From contig CAKOHZ010000001.1 in assembly GCA_934086315.1 (NCBI GenBank), forward strand, positions 806,001-870,000: a stretch of 64,000 nt of DNA, read 5' to 3'. The notes below the pieces were generated by a model. The model was not told where the DNA came from. It made no database searches and was given only the letters and a program-made list of their open reading frames with translations. This document shows, piece by piece, positions 32,712-41,849 of the stretch (position 1 is its first letter; every line of letters begins with the position of its first letter). A program made the position numbers and the translations under genes. This DNA is from an uncultured Bacilli bacterium (GTDB taxonomy: Bacteria; Bacillota_I; Bacilli_A; RF39; UBA660).

Positions 32712-34217
32712 CTATTTAGTTATTTTATATGGTGTAGTTAAAGTACCATCACCACTCAATATTTTAGTATCTTTTTTAAGTGTTATTACAGGTCTTACAC
32801 CAGAAGCATTTCCAACACTATAAACTCTAAAATTACCACTTTGTGCAAGATAGTTATAAGCACCAGTACCATTATATGAAGCAGGTGACATAGTCCAATA
32901 ATTAGTTCCAGTATCTAAGAAAATTTCTAAATCACTTGCAGTTGTAAGAGAACTATTATTATATCCAGCAAAAGAAAGTTCATCAACAGTAATTAAACCA
33001 ACAGGATAAGTAAGAGCACTAATACCATTACTATTCTTAACACTTAATCTATCCTTTTTATTTATACAATTATAACTAGGTTTTCTCTCATAACTATTAT
33101 TTCTATATGGTAAATACCCAGTATTTTTATTTCCATAACCTTCCAAACCAAAAGTAACATTACTAACAACAACTTTATTTGTTTTTCTATTACTGCAATA
33201 CATAGAATCCTCTATATAACTAGAATATTCAGAAATATTAGCACTATACCAATTTTCTAAAACTGTTTTTATAGTACTAGAATTAACATTAGCATGTTCT
33301 TCAGAATAAGTTCCACTATTTGGAGCTCCATACATATATCCAACATAAGCATTATAATTAGTGTTATTATTAAATGCAGAAGTATTATCTAGTACACCAC
33401 TAACTTCATCACTACATACCCCATCGATAGCTTCACCGTTATATATAAGTCTAATACCACCATCTATAGTAGTTCTTAAAATTTTAAAGCATTTTCCAGC
33501 AAATAAAACATTATTATTTAGATTTTTACTGCCTCTATAAAAATAAATTGTTTCACCATTTATAGAATCATTAGTATAGTAAACTCCTTCACCTTGTCTA
33601 GTTGTATAATCTATATTAGTCTCTGCTATAGCATTACTTACTATTTTACTTCCTAAAGTTCCATTTTCATATATTTCACTATCTGGATTATATTTAGCAG
33701 ATGAAGTAATATTTATATTAGCAGAAAATGTTTTATTCATATTATCACTTTGATCATCTTCAGTTCTTAAAAATGTAATATCCATTATATAAGAATGTTT
33801 AACACCAGGATTGATTTTAACACTAGAAGCAATTATAGGATTACTAACTGGCATAGTAGTTTGCTTAATAATGGCTCCACCATTTGATCCACTCAATGTA
33901 AATACTAAATCATCAGGATCAGCAAAATTATTAACTAAATCATTTAATTTAATATCATAATAAGCAACTACATCACCCGTATTTTCTACTGTAAATGTTT
34001 TACTAATACTTTCTCCTGTATATGCATTAACCATTGATACATTACTAGTATCTACATATGTAATTTGAATATTTTTATTAAATGTTGCAATATTTATATC
34101 TTTGCCTTTACCTTCTATGTCCAAACTAAAATAAGCATAAGTAGCAGCAATCATTAAAACAACTAACATAATAATACCAACACTTGCAAATATCACACTA
34201 ATTTTATTAGTTTTCAT
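32712..34217 (-). CDS. SipW-type surface protein with DUF6273-like C-terminus
   Basis: This 501-residue exported protein has a helix at about 7-29 ending ATYAYFSLD, the pattern of TasA/CalY-like proteins cut by SipW-type signal peptidases. A TasA-like beta region (about 35-175) follows. The C-terminal part ends with TNYWTMSPASYNG and SGVRPVITLKKD, as I recall for DUF6273-like domains common in gut Bacilli. It likely sits on or forms fibres at the cell surface. Strong AGGAG lies 9 nt before the start. It diverges from def and heads the operon with cvpA and trxA. Confidence 0.75.
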   Translation of the reverse strand: MKTNKISVIFASVGIIMLVVLMIAATYAYFSLDIEGKGKDINIATFNKNIQITYVDTSNVSMVNAYTGESISKTFTVENTGDVVAYYDIKLNDLVNNFADPDDLVFTLSGSNGGAIIKQTTMPVSNPIIASSVKINPGVKHSYIMDITFLRTEDDQSDNMNKTFSANINITSSAKYNPDSEIYENGTLGSKIVSNAIAETNIDYTTRQGEGVYYTNDSINGETIYFYRGSKNLNNNVLFAGKCFKILRTTIDGGIRLIYNGEAIDGVCSDEVSGVLDNTSAFNNNTNYNAYVGYMYGAPNSGTYSEEHANVNSSTIKTVLENWYSANISEYSSYIEDSMYCSNRKTNKVVVSNVTFGLEGYGNKNTGYLPYRNNSYERKPSYNCINKKDRLSVKNSNGISALTYPVGLITVDELSFAGYNNSSLTTASDLEIFLDTGTNYWTMSPASYNGTGAYNYLAQSGNFRVYSVGNASGVRPVITLKKDTKILSGDGTLTTPYKITK

Positions 34218-34281
34218 ATACCCAACTCCTAGTTTCTACTAAAAATATTATATAATTAATGGTACTTTTTTTCAATAAAAT

Positions 34282-34310
34282 TTGAAATATTTATACTTTT
34301 TTGGTAAAAT
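34282..34310 (+). promoter_or_regulatory. Promoter of def
   Basis: TTGAAA (34282-34287), 17-bp spacer, TAAAAT (34305-34310). The start codon lies 22 nt downstream of the -10 with GAGGAGG between. Confidence 0.8.
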
Positions 34311-34332
34311 ACTACCGAGGAGGAAAAAAGAA

Positions 34333-34884
34333 ATGATAAAGGAATCAGATATATTAAATGAAAAAGATATTAAAACATTAAAAAAAGTTAGTACAGAAGT
34401 TACATTTCCTCTTAGTGAAGATGACTTATATTTAATCAATAATATGATTATGTATCTAAGATTAAGTCAAGATGAAGAATATGCAAAAAAATATAATATA
34501 AGGGCTGGTATGGGACTTGCTGCTATACAACTAGGTGTATCAAAAAGATTTTTCGTTATTTCATATAAAAAAGATGATGGTACTTTTGAGGAATATAAAG
34601 TAATAAATCCGAAAATCATTTCTCATTCTGAAGAACAAGTTTATGTAGAAGAAGGAGAAGGATGTTTAAGTGTTACTAGATATGTAGAAGGTATTGTTCC
34701 TAGATTTGCAAGAGTAACAGTTGAATATCAAGACGAAGAAGGAAACAAAGTAACTAAAAGAGTACGTGAAGAAATCGCAGTTGCATTTCAACATGAAATA
34801 GATCATTTAAATGGAATACTTTTCACTGACAAAATTGATCCTAAAGATCCATTTAAAAATCAAGAAAATATGAGAGCTATATAA
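34333..34884 (+). CDS. def: Peptide deformylase
   Basis: Def removes the N-formyl group from nascent proteins. The start at 34333 follows GAGGAGG and gives 183 residues; an upstream ATG at 34282 lies inside the promoter. The three motifs are GMGLAAIQ (59-66), EGCLS with metal ligand C111, and HEIDH with H154, E155 and H158. The long insertion and the N-terminal segment are those of type II (Gram-positive) deformylases. Monocistronic, with its own promoter and terminator. Confidence 0.97.
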   Translation: MIKESDILNEKDIKTLKKVSTEVTFPLSEDDLYLINNMIMYLRLSQDEEYAKKYNIRAGMGLAAIQLGVSKRFFVISYKKDDGTFEEYKVINPKIISHSEEQVYVEEGEGCLSVTRYVEGIVPRFARVTVEYQDEEGNKVTKRVREEIAVAFQHEIDHLNGILFTDKIDPKDPFKNQENMRAI

Positions 34885-34903
34885 CAAGTAAGAAATTACT
34901 TGT
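34884..34903 (+). terminator. Terminator of def
   Basis: Perfect 8-bp stem ACAAGTAA/TTACTTGT with a GAAA loop, then TTTTATTTTA. Confidence 0.9.
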
Positions 34904-34968
34904 TTTTATTTTAGGTCTTTAGAATATACCTTCTATAATTATAAAAATATAATATTATAGGAGGCAAA

Positions 34969-35517
34969 ATGAATAATAATTGTAATTGTAATAATAAAAT
35001 AAAAGTATTCCCACCATTCTATACTTGTTATGGTGCAACTGGTCCTACAGGGCCAACAGGACCTAGTGGTGGTGCTACAGGACCTACCGGACCTATTGGT
35101 GAAACTGGACCAACAGGACCAACAGGACCAACTGGACCAACTGGACCAACAGGACCAACTGGGCCAACAGGAATAACACCTACTCTATCAATTGGAACAA
35201 TAACCACAGGAGATCCAGGAACTGAAGCATCAGCAACAATCACTGGAACTGCTCCAAATTATATACTCAATTTAACTATACCACAAGGTCCTACAGGCGC
35301 AACGGGACCTACTGGTGAAACTGGTGCAACTGGACCAACGGGACTTACTGGTGAAACTGGTGCCACTGGACCAACTGGGCCAACGGGACTTACTGGTGAA
35401 ACTGGTGCCACTGGACCAACTGGGCCAACGGGACCTACTGGTGAAACTGGTGCAACTGGACCAACAGGGCCAACAGGACCTACCGGACCAACAGGGCCAA
35501 CAGGACCTTCAGCATAA
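34969..35517 (+). CDS. Collagen-like Gly-Pro-Thr repeat protein, spore-surface type
   Basis: A 182-residue protein. After an Asn/Cys-rich N-terminus (MNNNCNCNNK) come Gly-X-Y triplets, mostly GPT and GAT, at about 22-69 and 109-181. Between them lies a 38-residue hydrophobic beta stretch (ITPTLSIGTITTGDPGTEAS and on to LNLTIPQG). Such repeats form triple helices in BclA-like exosporium proteins of Bacillus and Clostridioides, where Thr residues are glycosylated. The stop overlaps the start of a glycosyltransferase gene (TAATG), so modification of these threonines is the likely link. AGGAGG precedes the start. Confidence 0.88.
   Translation: MNNNCNCNNKIKVFPPFYTCYGATGPTGPTGPSGGATGPTGPIGETGPTGPTGPTGPTGPTGPTGPTGITPTLSIGTITTGDPGTEASATITGTAPNYILNLTIPQGPTGATGPTGETGATGPTGLTGETGATGPTGPTGLTGETGATGPTGPTGPTGETGATGPTGPTGPTGPTGPTGPSA
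35041..35510 (+). repeat. Low-complexity repeat encoding Gly-X-Thr triplets
   Basis: Runs of GGACCAACA/T and GGTGAAACTGGTGCC-type 9- to 45-bp units. Near-identical 45-bp copies around 35312-35460 point to recent slippage or recombination; length probably varies among strains. Confidence 0.85.
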
Positions 35518-36584
35518 TGAAAAAATATAAAATTTGTGTTTATGCTATCTGTAAAGATGAATCCAAATTCATTAAGAGATGGTATGAATCAATAAAAGGA
35601 GCTGACTATATATGTGTACTAGACACAGGATCAGAAGACGATAGTTTAAAAATACTAAAAGATTTAAAAATAAAAGTTAAACAGAAAATAATTAAGCCAT
35701 GGAGATTTGATATAGCACGTAATGAATCCATGAAATTAATACCAAAAGATGCGGATATATGTATATGTCTAGATTTAGATGAAATAATGCAATCAGGTTG
35801 GAAGGAAGAACTACTTAAAATATGGAACAATAATGTCACAAGAATAAACTATAAATATAACTGGAGTCTTGATAATAATGATAAACCTATAATAAGTTTT
35901 TATGCTAATAAAATACACAAAAATGGTTACTATAAATGGACTCACCCAGTTCATGAGATATTAACTCCATTAAAAGAAGAAACACTTATAACAACAAATA
36001 ATATAATCATTAATCACTATCCTGATAGTACAAAATCAAGAAGTAACTATCTTCCACTTCTAGAACTTTCTGTTAAAGAAGATCCAACTGATGATAGAAA
36101 CATGCACTACTTAGGAAGAGAATATATGTACTATAGAAAATGGAACAAATGTATAGACACTTTAATAAAACATCTCTCACTCCCTTCAGCTACATGGAAA
36201 GATGAAAGATGCGCATCTATGAGATTTATAGCTACTTCATACATAAATCTAAAAAGATATGATGAAGCACGCATGTGGTTAGATAAAGCAATGATTGAAG
36301 CACCTTACTTAAGAGATGCATTCACAGAAAGAATGATATTAGAATACAACCTTAAAAATTACGAAGAAAGTATTAAATATGGAAAAAAAGCATTAAAAAT
36401 TAAAACAAGAGTATATTCATATATAAATTCAGAACATAGTTGGAATGAGACAATATATGATATAATGAGCTTAAACTACTATATGATTGGAAATAAAAAA
36501 GAAGGCCTTAAATATTTAAACAAAGCACTCAAAATAAATCCAAATAATGAAAGAATTAAAAATAATAAAAAATATTTTATGTAA
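35517..36584 (+). CDS. Family 2 glycosyltransferase with TPR-like C-terminus
   Basis: The 355-residue protein has a GT-A domain (1-150) with the start ICVYAICKDESKFIKRWYES, nucleotide-sugar site VLDTGSEDDS and the metal motif LDLDE (about 84-88). Residues 195-350 contain tetratricopeptide-like helical pairs (ARMWLDKAMIEAPYLRDA, then a C-terminal YLNKALKINPNNER). This GT2-TPR layout occurs in SgtA-like enzymes beside collagen-like spore proteins in Clostridioides. It is translationally coupled to the collagen-like gene and ends at a terminator. Sugar donor is unknown. Confidence 0.9.
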   Translation: MKKYKICVYAICKDESKFIKRWYESIKGADYICVLDTGSEDDSLKILKDLKIKVKQKIIKPWRFDIARNESMKLIPKDADICICLDLDEIMQSGWKEELLKIWNNNVTRINYKYNWSLDNNDKPIISFYANKIHKNGYYKWTHPVHEILTPLKEETLITTNNIIINHYPDSTKSRSNYLPLLELSVKEDPTDDRNMHYLGREYMYYRKWNKCIDTLIKHLSLPSATWKDERCASMRFIATSYINLKRYDEARMWLDKAMIEAPYLRDAFTERMILEYNLKNYEESIKYGKKALKIKTRVYSYINSEHSWNETIYDIMSLNYYMIGNKKEGLKYLNKALKINPNNERIKNNKKYFM

Positions 36585-36605
36585 AAGACTCTTTTAGAGT
36601 TTTTT
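36583..36605 (+). terminator. Terminator of the collagen/glycosyltransferase operon
   Basis: Stem AAAAGACTC/GAGTTTTTT (one G-U pair) with a 5-nt loop. Confidence 0.8.
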
Positions 36606-36626
36606 ACTTTGTTTAAAAATAATTTA

Positions 36627-36655
36627 TTTACTTTTTATATTATTTTGTTTATAAT
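36627..36655 (+). promoter_or_regulatory. Promoter of the 304-residue membrane-anchored protein gene
   Basis: TTTACT (36627-36632), 17-bp spacer, TATAAT (36650-36655), followed by AGGAG and the ATG at 36676. Confidence 0.65.
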
Positions 36656-36675
36656 TATTCTAGGAGATAAGATAT

Positions 36676-37590
36676 ATGAAAAAAGGGAATAAAACAAGAT
36701 TAATATTTTGGGGAATTATATGGATAATAGTTTTAATTCTTAGTGGAGTTGGATATTCCAGTTATCTATCAGGTCATGGAATTAAAGGTGAAGTTAGACG
36801 TAATTTAAAACCAATTGTAGAAAAATTTAATAATTTAAAAGGATTAGAATCTTATAAAAGTGCTGGAATTAGTATTTCTGCTGAAATAAAAGATACACAA
36901 ATAATAGTTACTTATAAAACAACTGGAGCAACTGCTACATTCACATTTGATTATCAATCAATATCAACAGAAAAAGTACTATATATGAAATATAGCTCTG
37001 CCGATGAAGCAACAGCAAATCTAATGATTAAATCAATGATTGAAGCTGTATCAATGGTAAATGGACATAATGAAGGCGAAGTATTTAACACATACAAATT
37101 AGAAGATTTCTATAACGCATCTATTTTAGATGGTGTACAAATTAAAAGTGTAACAAATGGTAACGAAGTTTATATTGATATTAATAAATCAGTTGTAGAT
37201 GGAATGAAAGATAAAGACAAAAATAATACTACAACAACATCAGAAATTACAACAGATGATTTAAAAACATTAAAAACAGATTTAACAACTAATAAAGAAT
37301 TTTTAAAAGAAAAAGAAACAGCAACATTATATATAGTTGATAATACAACAAGCTATATAATATTTATTACTGACTCTAATACAACAGAAAATAAAAATTA
37401 TGAGACTATAACAAATGTAATAAAAGAATTAACAGACGAAGCAACACTTCAAAAATTCACAACAAACATAGTCGACTTAAAAGCTAATAAACAATTTGAA
37501 AACATATCAGTTACAATTAATGCAGATATCACTAAAATACCAAAACTTACTGGTAAAACTAATGTAATTCAAGTAACTATAACTAAATAA
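36676..37590 (+). CDS. Membrane-anchored extracellular protein of unknown function
   Basis: Not recognised. A single N-terminal helix (about 9-31, IIWIIVLILSGVGYSSYL) anchors about 270 outward residues. The ectodomain has two similar halves: an alpha/beta unit (about 45-180) and, after a Lys/Asp/Thr linker (180-205), a second unit (about 210-300) ending in VTINADITKIPKLTG. There is no Cys, no lipobox and no sortase motif. It is monocistronic, with a promoter and terminator of its own. Confidence 0.75.
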   Translation: MKKGNKTRLIFWGIIWIIVLILSGVGYSSYLSGHGIKGEVRRNLKPIVEKFNNLKGLESYKSAGISISAEIKDTQIIVTYKTTGATATFTFDYQSISTEKVLYMKYSSADEATANLMIKSMIEAVSMVNGHNEGEVFNTYKLEDFYNASILDGVQIKSVTNGNEVYIDINKSVVDGMKDKDKNNTTTTSEITTDDLKTLKTDLTTNKEFLKEKETATLYIVDNTTSYIIFITDSNTTENKNYETITNVIKELTDEATLQKFTTNIVDLKANKQFENISVTINADITKIPKLTGKTNVIQVTITK

Positions 37591-37603
37591 GGCAAAAGCC
37601 TTA
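37588..37603 (+). terminator. Terminator of the 304-residue gene
   Basis: TAAGGC/GCCTTA with an AAAA loop, then TTTTTTT. Starts at the stop codon. Confidence 0.88.
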
Positions 37604-37624
37604 TTTTTTTATGCATTAAAAAAG

Positions 37625-37638
37625 TTAGTGAAAACTAA
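37625..37638 (-). terminator. Short terminator of smc
   Basis: TTAGT/ACTAA with a 4-nt loop and an A/T flank giving CTTTTTT on the minus strand; overlaps the smc stop codon. Confidence 0.6.
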
Positions 37639-40565
37639 TTATCAAGTTTAACACTAACTAATTTACTAACACCACTCTCTTGCATTGTAACACCATAAAG
37701 TCTATCTAAGAATTCCATTGTTTTCTTTTTATGTGTAATTACAAGTAATTGAGTTTTATTTTTATAATTATGTAAATACTCACCAAATATAGTAGCATTA
37801 TTTTCATCAAGAGCACTTTCTACTTCATCAAGTATTACAAATGGTACTTTTTCAAGATTCATGATTGAGAATAGCAAACTAATAGCTGTCATAGTTCTCT
37901 CACCACCTGATAGTAAACTTAGTGGTTTTTGATTCTTACCTGGTGGTATAGCTATAATATCAATACCTGTTTCAAGTATATTATCTGGGTCAGTCAACTC
38001 TAAATGAGCACTTCCACCCTTAAATAATGTTTTAAATACTTTACCAAATTCTATATTTATATTATTAAATGATTCTTCAAACTTATCTTTCATCACGTCA
38101 TCCATATCATCAATAATACTAAGTAAATCATTCTCACTCTTTTCTAAATCTTCTTTTTGTTTATTTAAGAAGTTAACTCTTGTAGATATTCTCTCATATT
38201 CATCAATACTTCCAAGATTAACATCTCCTAAAGACTTAATCTTGCGTCTTAGAATAGAAACTTTACTTCTAGCAGTATCTTCATCTATTTCTAGAACATA
38301 CTCTTTACTAGCTCTTTCATATCCAAGGCTATAATCTTCACTAAGTCTAGTAAGTAAACTATCTAAAGACATATCAAGCTTAGTAATATCAAGCTCTAAA
38401 CTATTGATTTCATTAGATAAATTATTATATTCTGCATTCATTTTCTTAATAGCAGTCTCTAACTCATTTAATGTATTATTAAGTCCTAACTTATCTTTAT
38501 TATATATTTCTAAATTCTTTTCTAAAATAGTTTTTTCTTGTTCATGATTATAATAGTCTTCAATTACTTTATTTAATTCTTTATCTAAGTTATTTTCACT
38601 TAAATTATTTATTTCATTTAAAACCATATTATATTCATTATTTAAATTATCTAACTGACTAGTTTTAGAATTAATGCTTTCATTACTACTAACAAGTTCT
38701 ATATTTAGTTTATATATATTATCTTTAACAATATTTTGATCTTCTTCATAAGATAATACTTTCTTTTCACTTGATTTTATATCATTTACAAGAGCTTCTG
38801 TAGTAAGTTTTAATTTTTCAAGTTCATATTTATCACTTATAAATGAATTAGATGTTTTAAGACTTCCACCAGTCATAATACCACCAACATGAATTAGTTC
38901 CCCATCAAGTGATATTACTCTATATCTATGATTTATCTTCTTACTTATTTGTATAGCAGTAGTTATATTACTAGCTACTATTATATTACCAAGTTGATTC
39001 ATTACGATATTGTAGTATTTTGAATCATATGTAACGAGATCACTTGCAATACCAACAAATCCTATAATATTTTGTACTGTTCTAAGTGTTTCAGGATCTA
39101 CACTTTTAGGTTTAATAACATTAAGTGGAAAGAACGTAGCTCTTCCTTTATTATGACTTTTTAAGTATTCAATTGCTTCTTTAGCACAAGCCTCATCATT
39201 AACAACTATATTATTAGACGATGCTCCAAGTGCTACTTCAAGCATAGATACATATTCATCCTTAGTATCAACTAAATTACCAAGTATATTATGTATTCCT
39301 CTTAAGGTTGGATTATCTATTATACTTCTAACACTATAAGGAATCTTATTCATACTAGCAATATTGGTTTCAAGTACATCTATTTTATTTCTAACTTCCA
39401 TTAAATTCTTACGTTTTTGATTTAATTCAAAATTATATTTTTCACGAGTAGTATTCATCATATTAAAGTCACAAGTCAAACTATCAAGTTTATCTTTAAT
39501 AGAAGTTTTATTATTTTTTAGATTTTCTATTTCTACATTTATTAGAGAAATATTATTTTTTAGTTCACCTTCTCTATCTTTAAGTTTAATAATATTATTT
39601 TTAACAGCTTCACTTGTTTTATCATATTTATTACGTTCAGTCATTAAAGTCTTTTTATTACTTAAATCAAGTAAAGTTTCATTAATCTTAAATATTTCAG
39701 CGCTTGTTTTCTTAATTTTTTCATCAAGATTTAATATTTCTAATTTAATCTTTTCTACTTCAGTATTATCACTAGTAGAATCACTATTTAATTTAGATAA
39801 TTCTTCTTCAAGTTTTAATTTTCTACTTTTCTTAATTTCTACTTCACTACTATAAGTAGTTATATCTTTAGCTATTAATGCAATTTCAACACTCTCAAGT
39901 TCACTTAGTGCTTCTTTATATTCACGGGCTTTTCTTGCAGCTTCTTCTAAAGGAAGTAAATTTTCAGAGTTTTCACTTATTATTAAGTTTATTCTCTCTA
40001 TATTATCATGAGTCTTAGATAATTTAGATAAACTCTCTTCTTTTCTTTTCTTATATTTTAAGACGCCAGCTGCATCTTCAAATATAATTCTTCTCTCTTC
40101 TGGCTTTTCACTTAATATTTGATCTATTTTATTTTGTGGTACGATATTAAATGATTCTTTGCTACTTCTAGAATCCATAAATAGATTAGTTATATCTTTA
40201 AGTCTACACTTTTCAGAATTTATAAAGTATTCATTTTCACCAGTTTTATAAACAATTCTTTTAACAGAAACTTCTGTATAATCTATATTAAGTGTTTTAT
40301 CACTATTATCAAAAACGATCATAACAGATGCAAAATTAGAAGCAGGTCTAGATGAAGAACCAGAAAATACTACATCAGCCATATTATTACTACCACGAAG
40401 AGTCTTAATACTTTGTTCTCCAAGTACCCATCTAATCGCATCAACAATATTACTCTTACCTGAACCATTAGGTCCTACTATACCAGTAAATGATTGATTA
40501 AGTTCTATAACTGTTTTATCAGCAAAACTCTTAAATCCATGTAGTCTTATTTCTTTTATGTACAT
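37635..40565 (-). CDS. smc: Chromosome segregation ATPase SMC, short form
   Basis: SMC is the core of bacterial condensin. Walker A GPNGSGKSN is at 31-39. A first coiled coil (about 170-405) leads to the hinge (about 415-545, with PTLRGIHNILGNLV and GGIMTGGSL nearby). The second coil follows, and the C-terminal head has signature LSGGERTM and Walker B FVILDEVESALDE. At 976 residues it is about 200 shorter than B. subtilis SMC, and the loss is in the coiled-coil arms. scpA and scpB are not in the window. GGTGA precedes the start; the promoter is TGA-TATAAT. Confidence 0.96.
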   Translation of the reverse strand: MYIKEIRLHGFKSFADKTVIELNQSFTGIVGPNGSGKSNIVDAIRWVLGEQSIKTLRGSNNMADVVFSGSSSRPASNFASVMIVFDNSDKTLNIDYTEVSVKRIVYKTGENEYFINSEKCRLKDITNLFMDSRSSKESFNIVPQNKIDQILSEKPEERRIIFEDAAGVLKYKKRKEESLSKLSKTHDNIERINLIISENSENLLPLEEAARKAREYKEALSELESVEIALIAKDITTYSSEVEIKKSRKLKLEEELSKLNSDSTSDNTEVEKIKLEILNLDEKIKKTSAEIFKINETLLDLSNKKTLMTERNKYDKTSEAVKNNIIKLKDREGELKNNISLINVEIENLKNNKTSIKDKLDSLTCDFNMMNTTREKYNFELNQKRKNLMEVRNKIDVLETNIASMNKIPYSVRSIIDNPTLRGIHNILGNLVDTKDEYVSMLEVALGASSNNIVVNDEACAKEAIEYLKSHNKGRATFFPLNVIKPKSVDPETLRTVQNIIGFVGIASDLVTYDSKYYNIVMNQLGNIIVASNITTAIQISKKINHRYRVISLDGELIHVGGIMTGGSLKTSNSFISDKYELEKLKLTTEALVNDIKSSEKKVLSYEEDQNIVKDNIYKLNIELVSSNESINSKTSQLDNLNNEYNMVLNEINNLSENNLDKELNKVIEDYYNHEQEKTILEKNLEIYNKDKLGLNNTLNELETAIKKMNAEYNNLSNEINSLELDITKLDMSLDSLLTRLSEDYSLGYERASKEYVLEIDEDTARSKVSILRRKIKSLGDVNLGSIDEYERISTRVNFLNKQKEDLEKSENDLLSIIDDMDDVMKDKFEESFNNINIEFGKVFKTLFKGGSAHLELTDPDNILETGIDIIAIPPGKNQKPLSLLSGGERTMTAISLLFSIMNLEKVPFVILDEVESALDENNATIFGEYLHNYKNKTQLLVITHKKKTMEFLDRLYGVTMQESGVSKLVSVKLDN

Positions 40566-40598
40566 AATATCACCACTTCTATTTTTAATCTCTTAATC

Positions 40599-40607
40599 AT
40601 TATATCA
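40599..40607 (-). promoter_or_regulatory. Extended -10 promoter of smc
   Basis: TGA-TATAAT on the minus strand behind an A/T tract that follows the rnc terminator. Confidence 0.55.
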
Positions 40608-40630
40608 TATATTTTTTTTATTAAAAAGAA

Positions 40631-40653
40631 AAATGGTAACTTTTGTACCATTT
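40631..40653 (-). terminator. Terminator of rnc
   Basis: AAATGGTA/TACCATTT with a 7-nt loop, followed by TTCTTTTTAA on the minus strand. Confidence 0.8.
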
Positions 40654-40657
40654 CATC

Positions 40658-41305
40658 TTACTTTGCTCTTTTCATATATGCTTTCTTAGCTGCATTTTGT
40701 TCAGCTTCTTTTTTAGAATTACCTACTCCAACTCCATACACAAGTCCATCTATTATAACTTCTACTTTAAACTCTTTATGATGAGCAGGTCCACTCTCGT
40801 CTATTAAATTATATGTAACACTCTTTTTAACAGTTTGAACACTTTCTTGAAGTAAACTTTTATAATCCATTAAGAAATCTTCATGATTTTCTATATAAGG
40901 AACTATCATATCATGAAATAATTTTTTAACTGTATCAAGTCCTTGTTCTAAATATATAACAGCCATACATGCTTCAAACACATCTGCTATTATAGTTTTA
41001 TTTGCTTCACTTATTCCATTACCCAAATATATATAATCCTTTAAATTTATTTCTTTAGAATATTCATATAAAGCATTTTCACATACATATAAACTTCTAA
41101 GTCTACTCATTTCTCCTTCAGGATAACTAGTATTATTATATAAGTAATCACTACATACTATTTCTAAAACTGCATCTCCTAAATATTCAAGTCTTTCATA
41201 ACAGTCACAATTATGTTCATTAGAATAACTTGAATGAGTTAAAGCAACTTTTAATAATTCTTCATTTTTAATTTCAATATTAAATTTTTTAAATATATTT
41301 TTCAT
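40658..41305 (-). CDS. rnc: Ribonuclease III
   Basis: RNase III cuts double-stranded RNA in rRNA maturation and mRNA decay. The 215 residues from ATG 41305 have the catalytic signature ERLEYLGDAVLEI (about 38-50), a second acidic site in the DVFEACMAV helix, and a C-terminal double-stranded RNA-binding domain ending SKKEAEQNAAKKAY. I reject an upstream start at 41362 because a TGC-TATAAT promoter (41321-41329) lies inside that stretch. The rnc-smc order is the same as in Bacillus. The ribosome binding site is weak. Confidence 0.96.
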   Translation of the reverse strand: MKNIFKKFNIEIKNEELLKVALTHSSYSNEHNCDCYERLEYLGDAVLEIVCSDYLYNNTSYPEGEMSRLRSLYVCENALYEYSKEINLKDYIYLGNGISEANKTIIADVFEACMAVIYLEQGLDTVKKLFHDMIVPYIENHEDFLMDYKSLLQESVQTVKKSVTYNLIDESGPAHHKEFKVEVIIDGLVYGVGVGNSKKEAEQNAAKKAYMKRAK

Positions 41306-41320
41306 AACTATCACATAAAA

Positions 41321-41329
41321 ATTATAGCA
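41321..41329 (-). promoter_or_regulatory. Extended -10 promoter of rnc
   Basis: TGC-TATAAT preceded by a T7-G tract on the minus strand, 15 nt before the start codon. Confidence 0.6.
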
Positions 41330-41365
41330 CAAAAAAAGAAATAAAACTATTTCTTTAATCAAACA

Positions 41366-41761
41366 TTATAACCATCCACTAACAAATTCTTTAAAAAATA
41401 CATATATAAGTATAATTGGCAATGTTATTATTCCATAAACAACTACTAATTCAACACTTAATAATCCTCTTAACAATTTACTTTGAGGAATCAATATATT
41501 TCCAAATACTATAGCTACTATAGCAATACTACCATATAAAAATAATAAATCACTATTTCCAAAATTTTTAATAGCAAGTACCATAAATACAATATTAACT
41601 ATAGCTATTATCAAAAGGAGATATGGAGGTCGTCTTTTAATATTTTCATCTTTTTTTAATTCTTCTTTTTTAGGAACACTTATTTTAGTAGCTCCACAAT
41701 GATCACATTTAGTTTGTCCATCTTTTAATTCTTTATGACATCTATAACACTTATAACTCAT
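41366..41761 (-). CDS. Zinc-ribbon membrane protein
   Basis: A 131-residue protein with an N-terminal zinc ribbon (CYRCHKELKDGQTKCDHCG, four Cys at positions 5, 8, 19 and 22). A Lys-rich linker precedes three or four hydrophobic helices (about 48-125). Proteins of this plan are common in Firmicutes and uncharacterised. It lies upstream of rnc in the same direction; rnc has a separate promoter. GAGG lies upstream of the start. Confidence 0.78.
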   Translation of the reverse strand: MSYKCYRCHKELKDGQTKCDHCGATKISVPKKEELKKDENIKRRPPYLLLIIAIVNIVFMVLAIKNFGNSDLLFLYGSIAIVAIVFGNILIPQSKLLRGLLSVELVVVYGIITLPIILIYVFFKEFVSGWL

Positions 41762-41837
41762 ACATAACCTCTACTCTATATGTATAGTATAGCATACATT
41801 TTAATGTTTTAATATTTATTTTTATCGAATAATATTA

Positions 41838-41843
41838 TATAAT
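41838..41843 (+). promoter_or_regulatory. -10 element of yidD, likely leaderless
   Basis: TATAAT ends 6 nt before the yidD ATG, so the predicted first nucleotide is the A of the start codon. No Shine-Dalgarno is present. The -35 is poor (TTTATT). Confidence 0.45.
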
Positions 41844-41849
41844 ATTTAT

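Noticed and set aside
35028..35243. Long antisense open frames rich in GPV opposite the collagen-like gene
   Set aside because: They mirror the repeat DNA, lack ribosome binding sites, and arise from the codon bias of Gly-Pro-Thr repeats.
35041..35510. CRISPR-like regular repeats
   Set aside because: Repeats are 9-bp triplet-codon units in frame with a protein, with no spacers and no cas genes.
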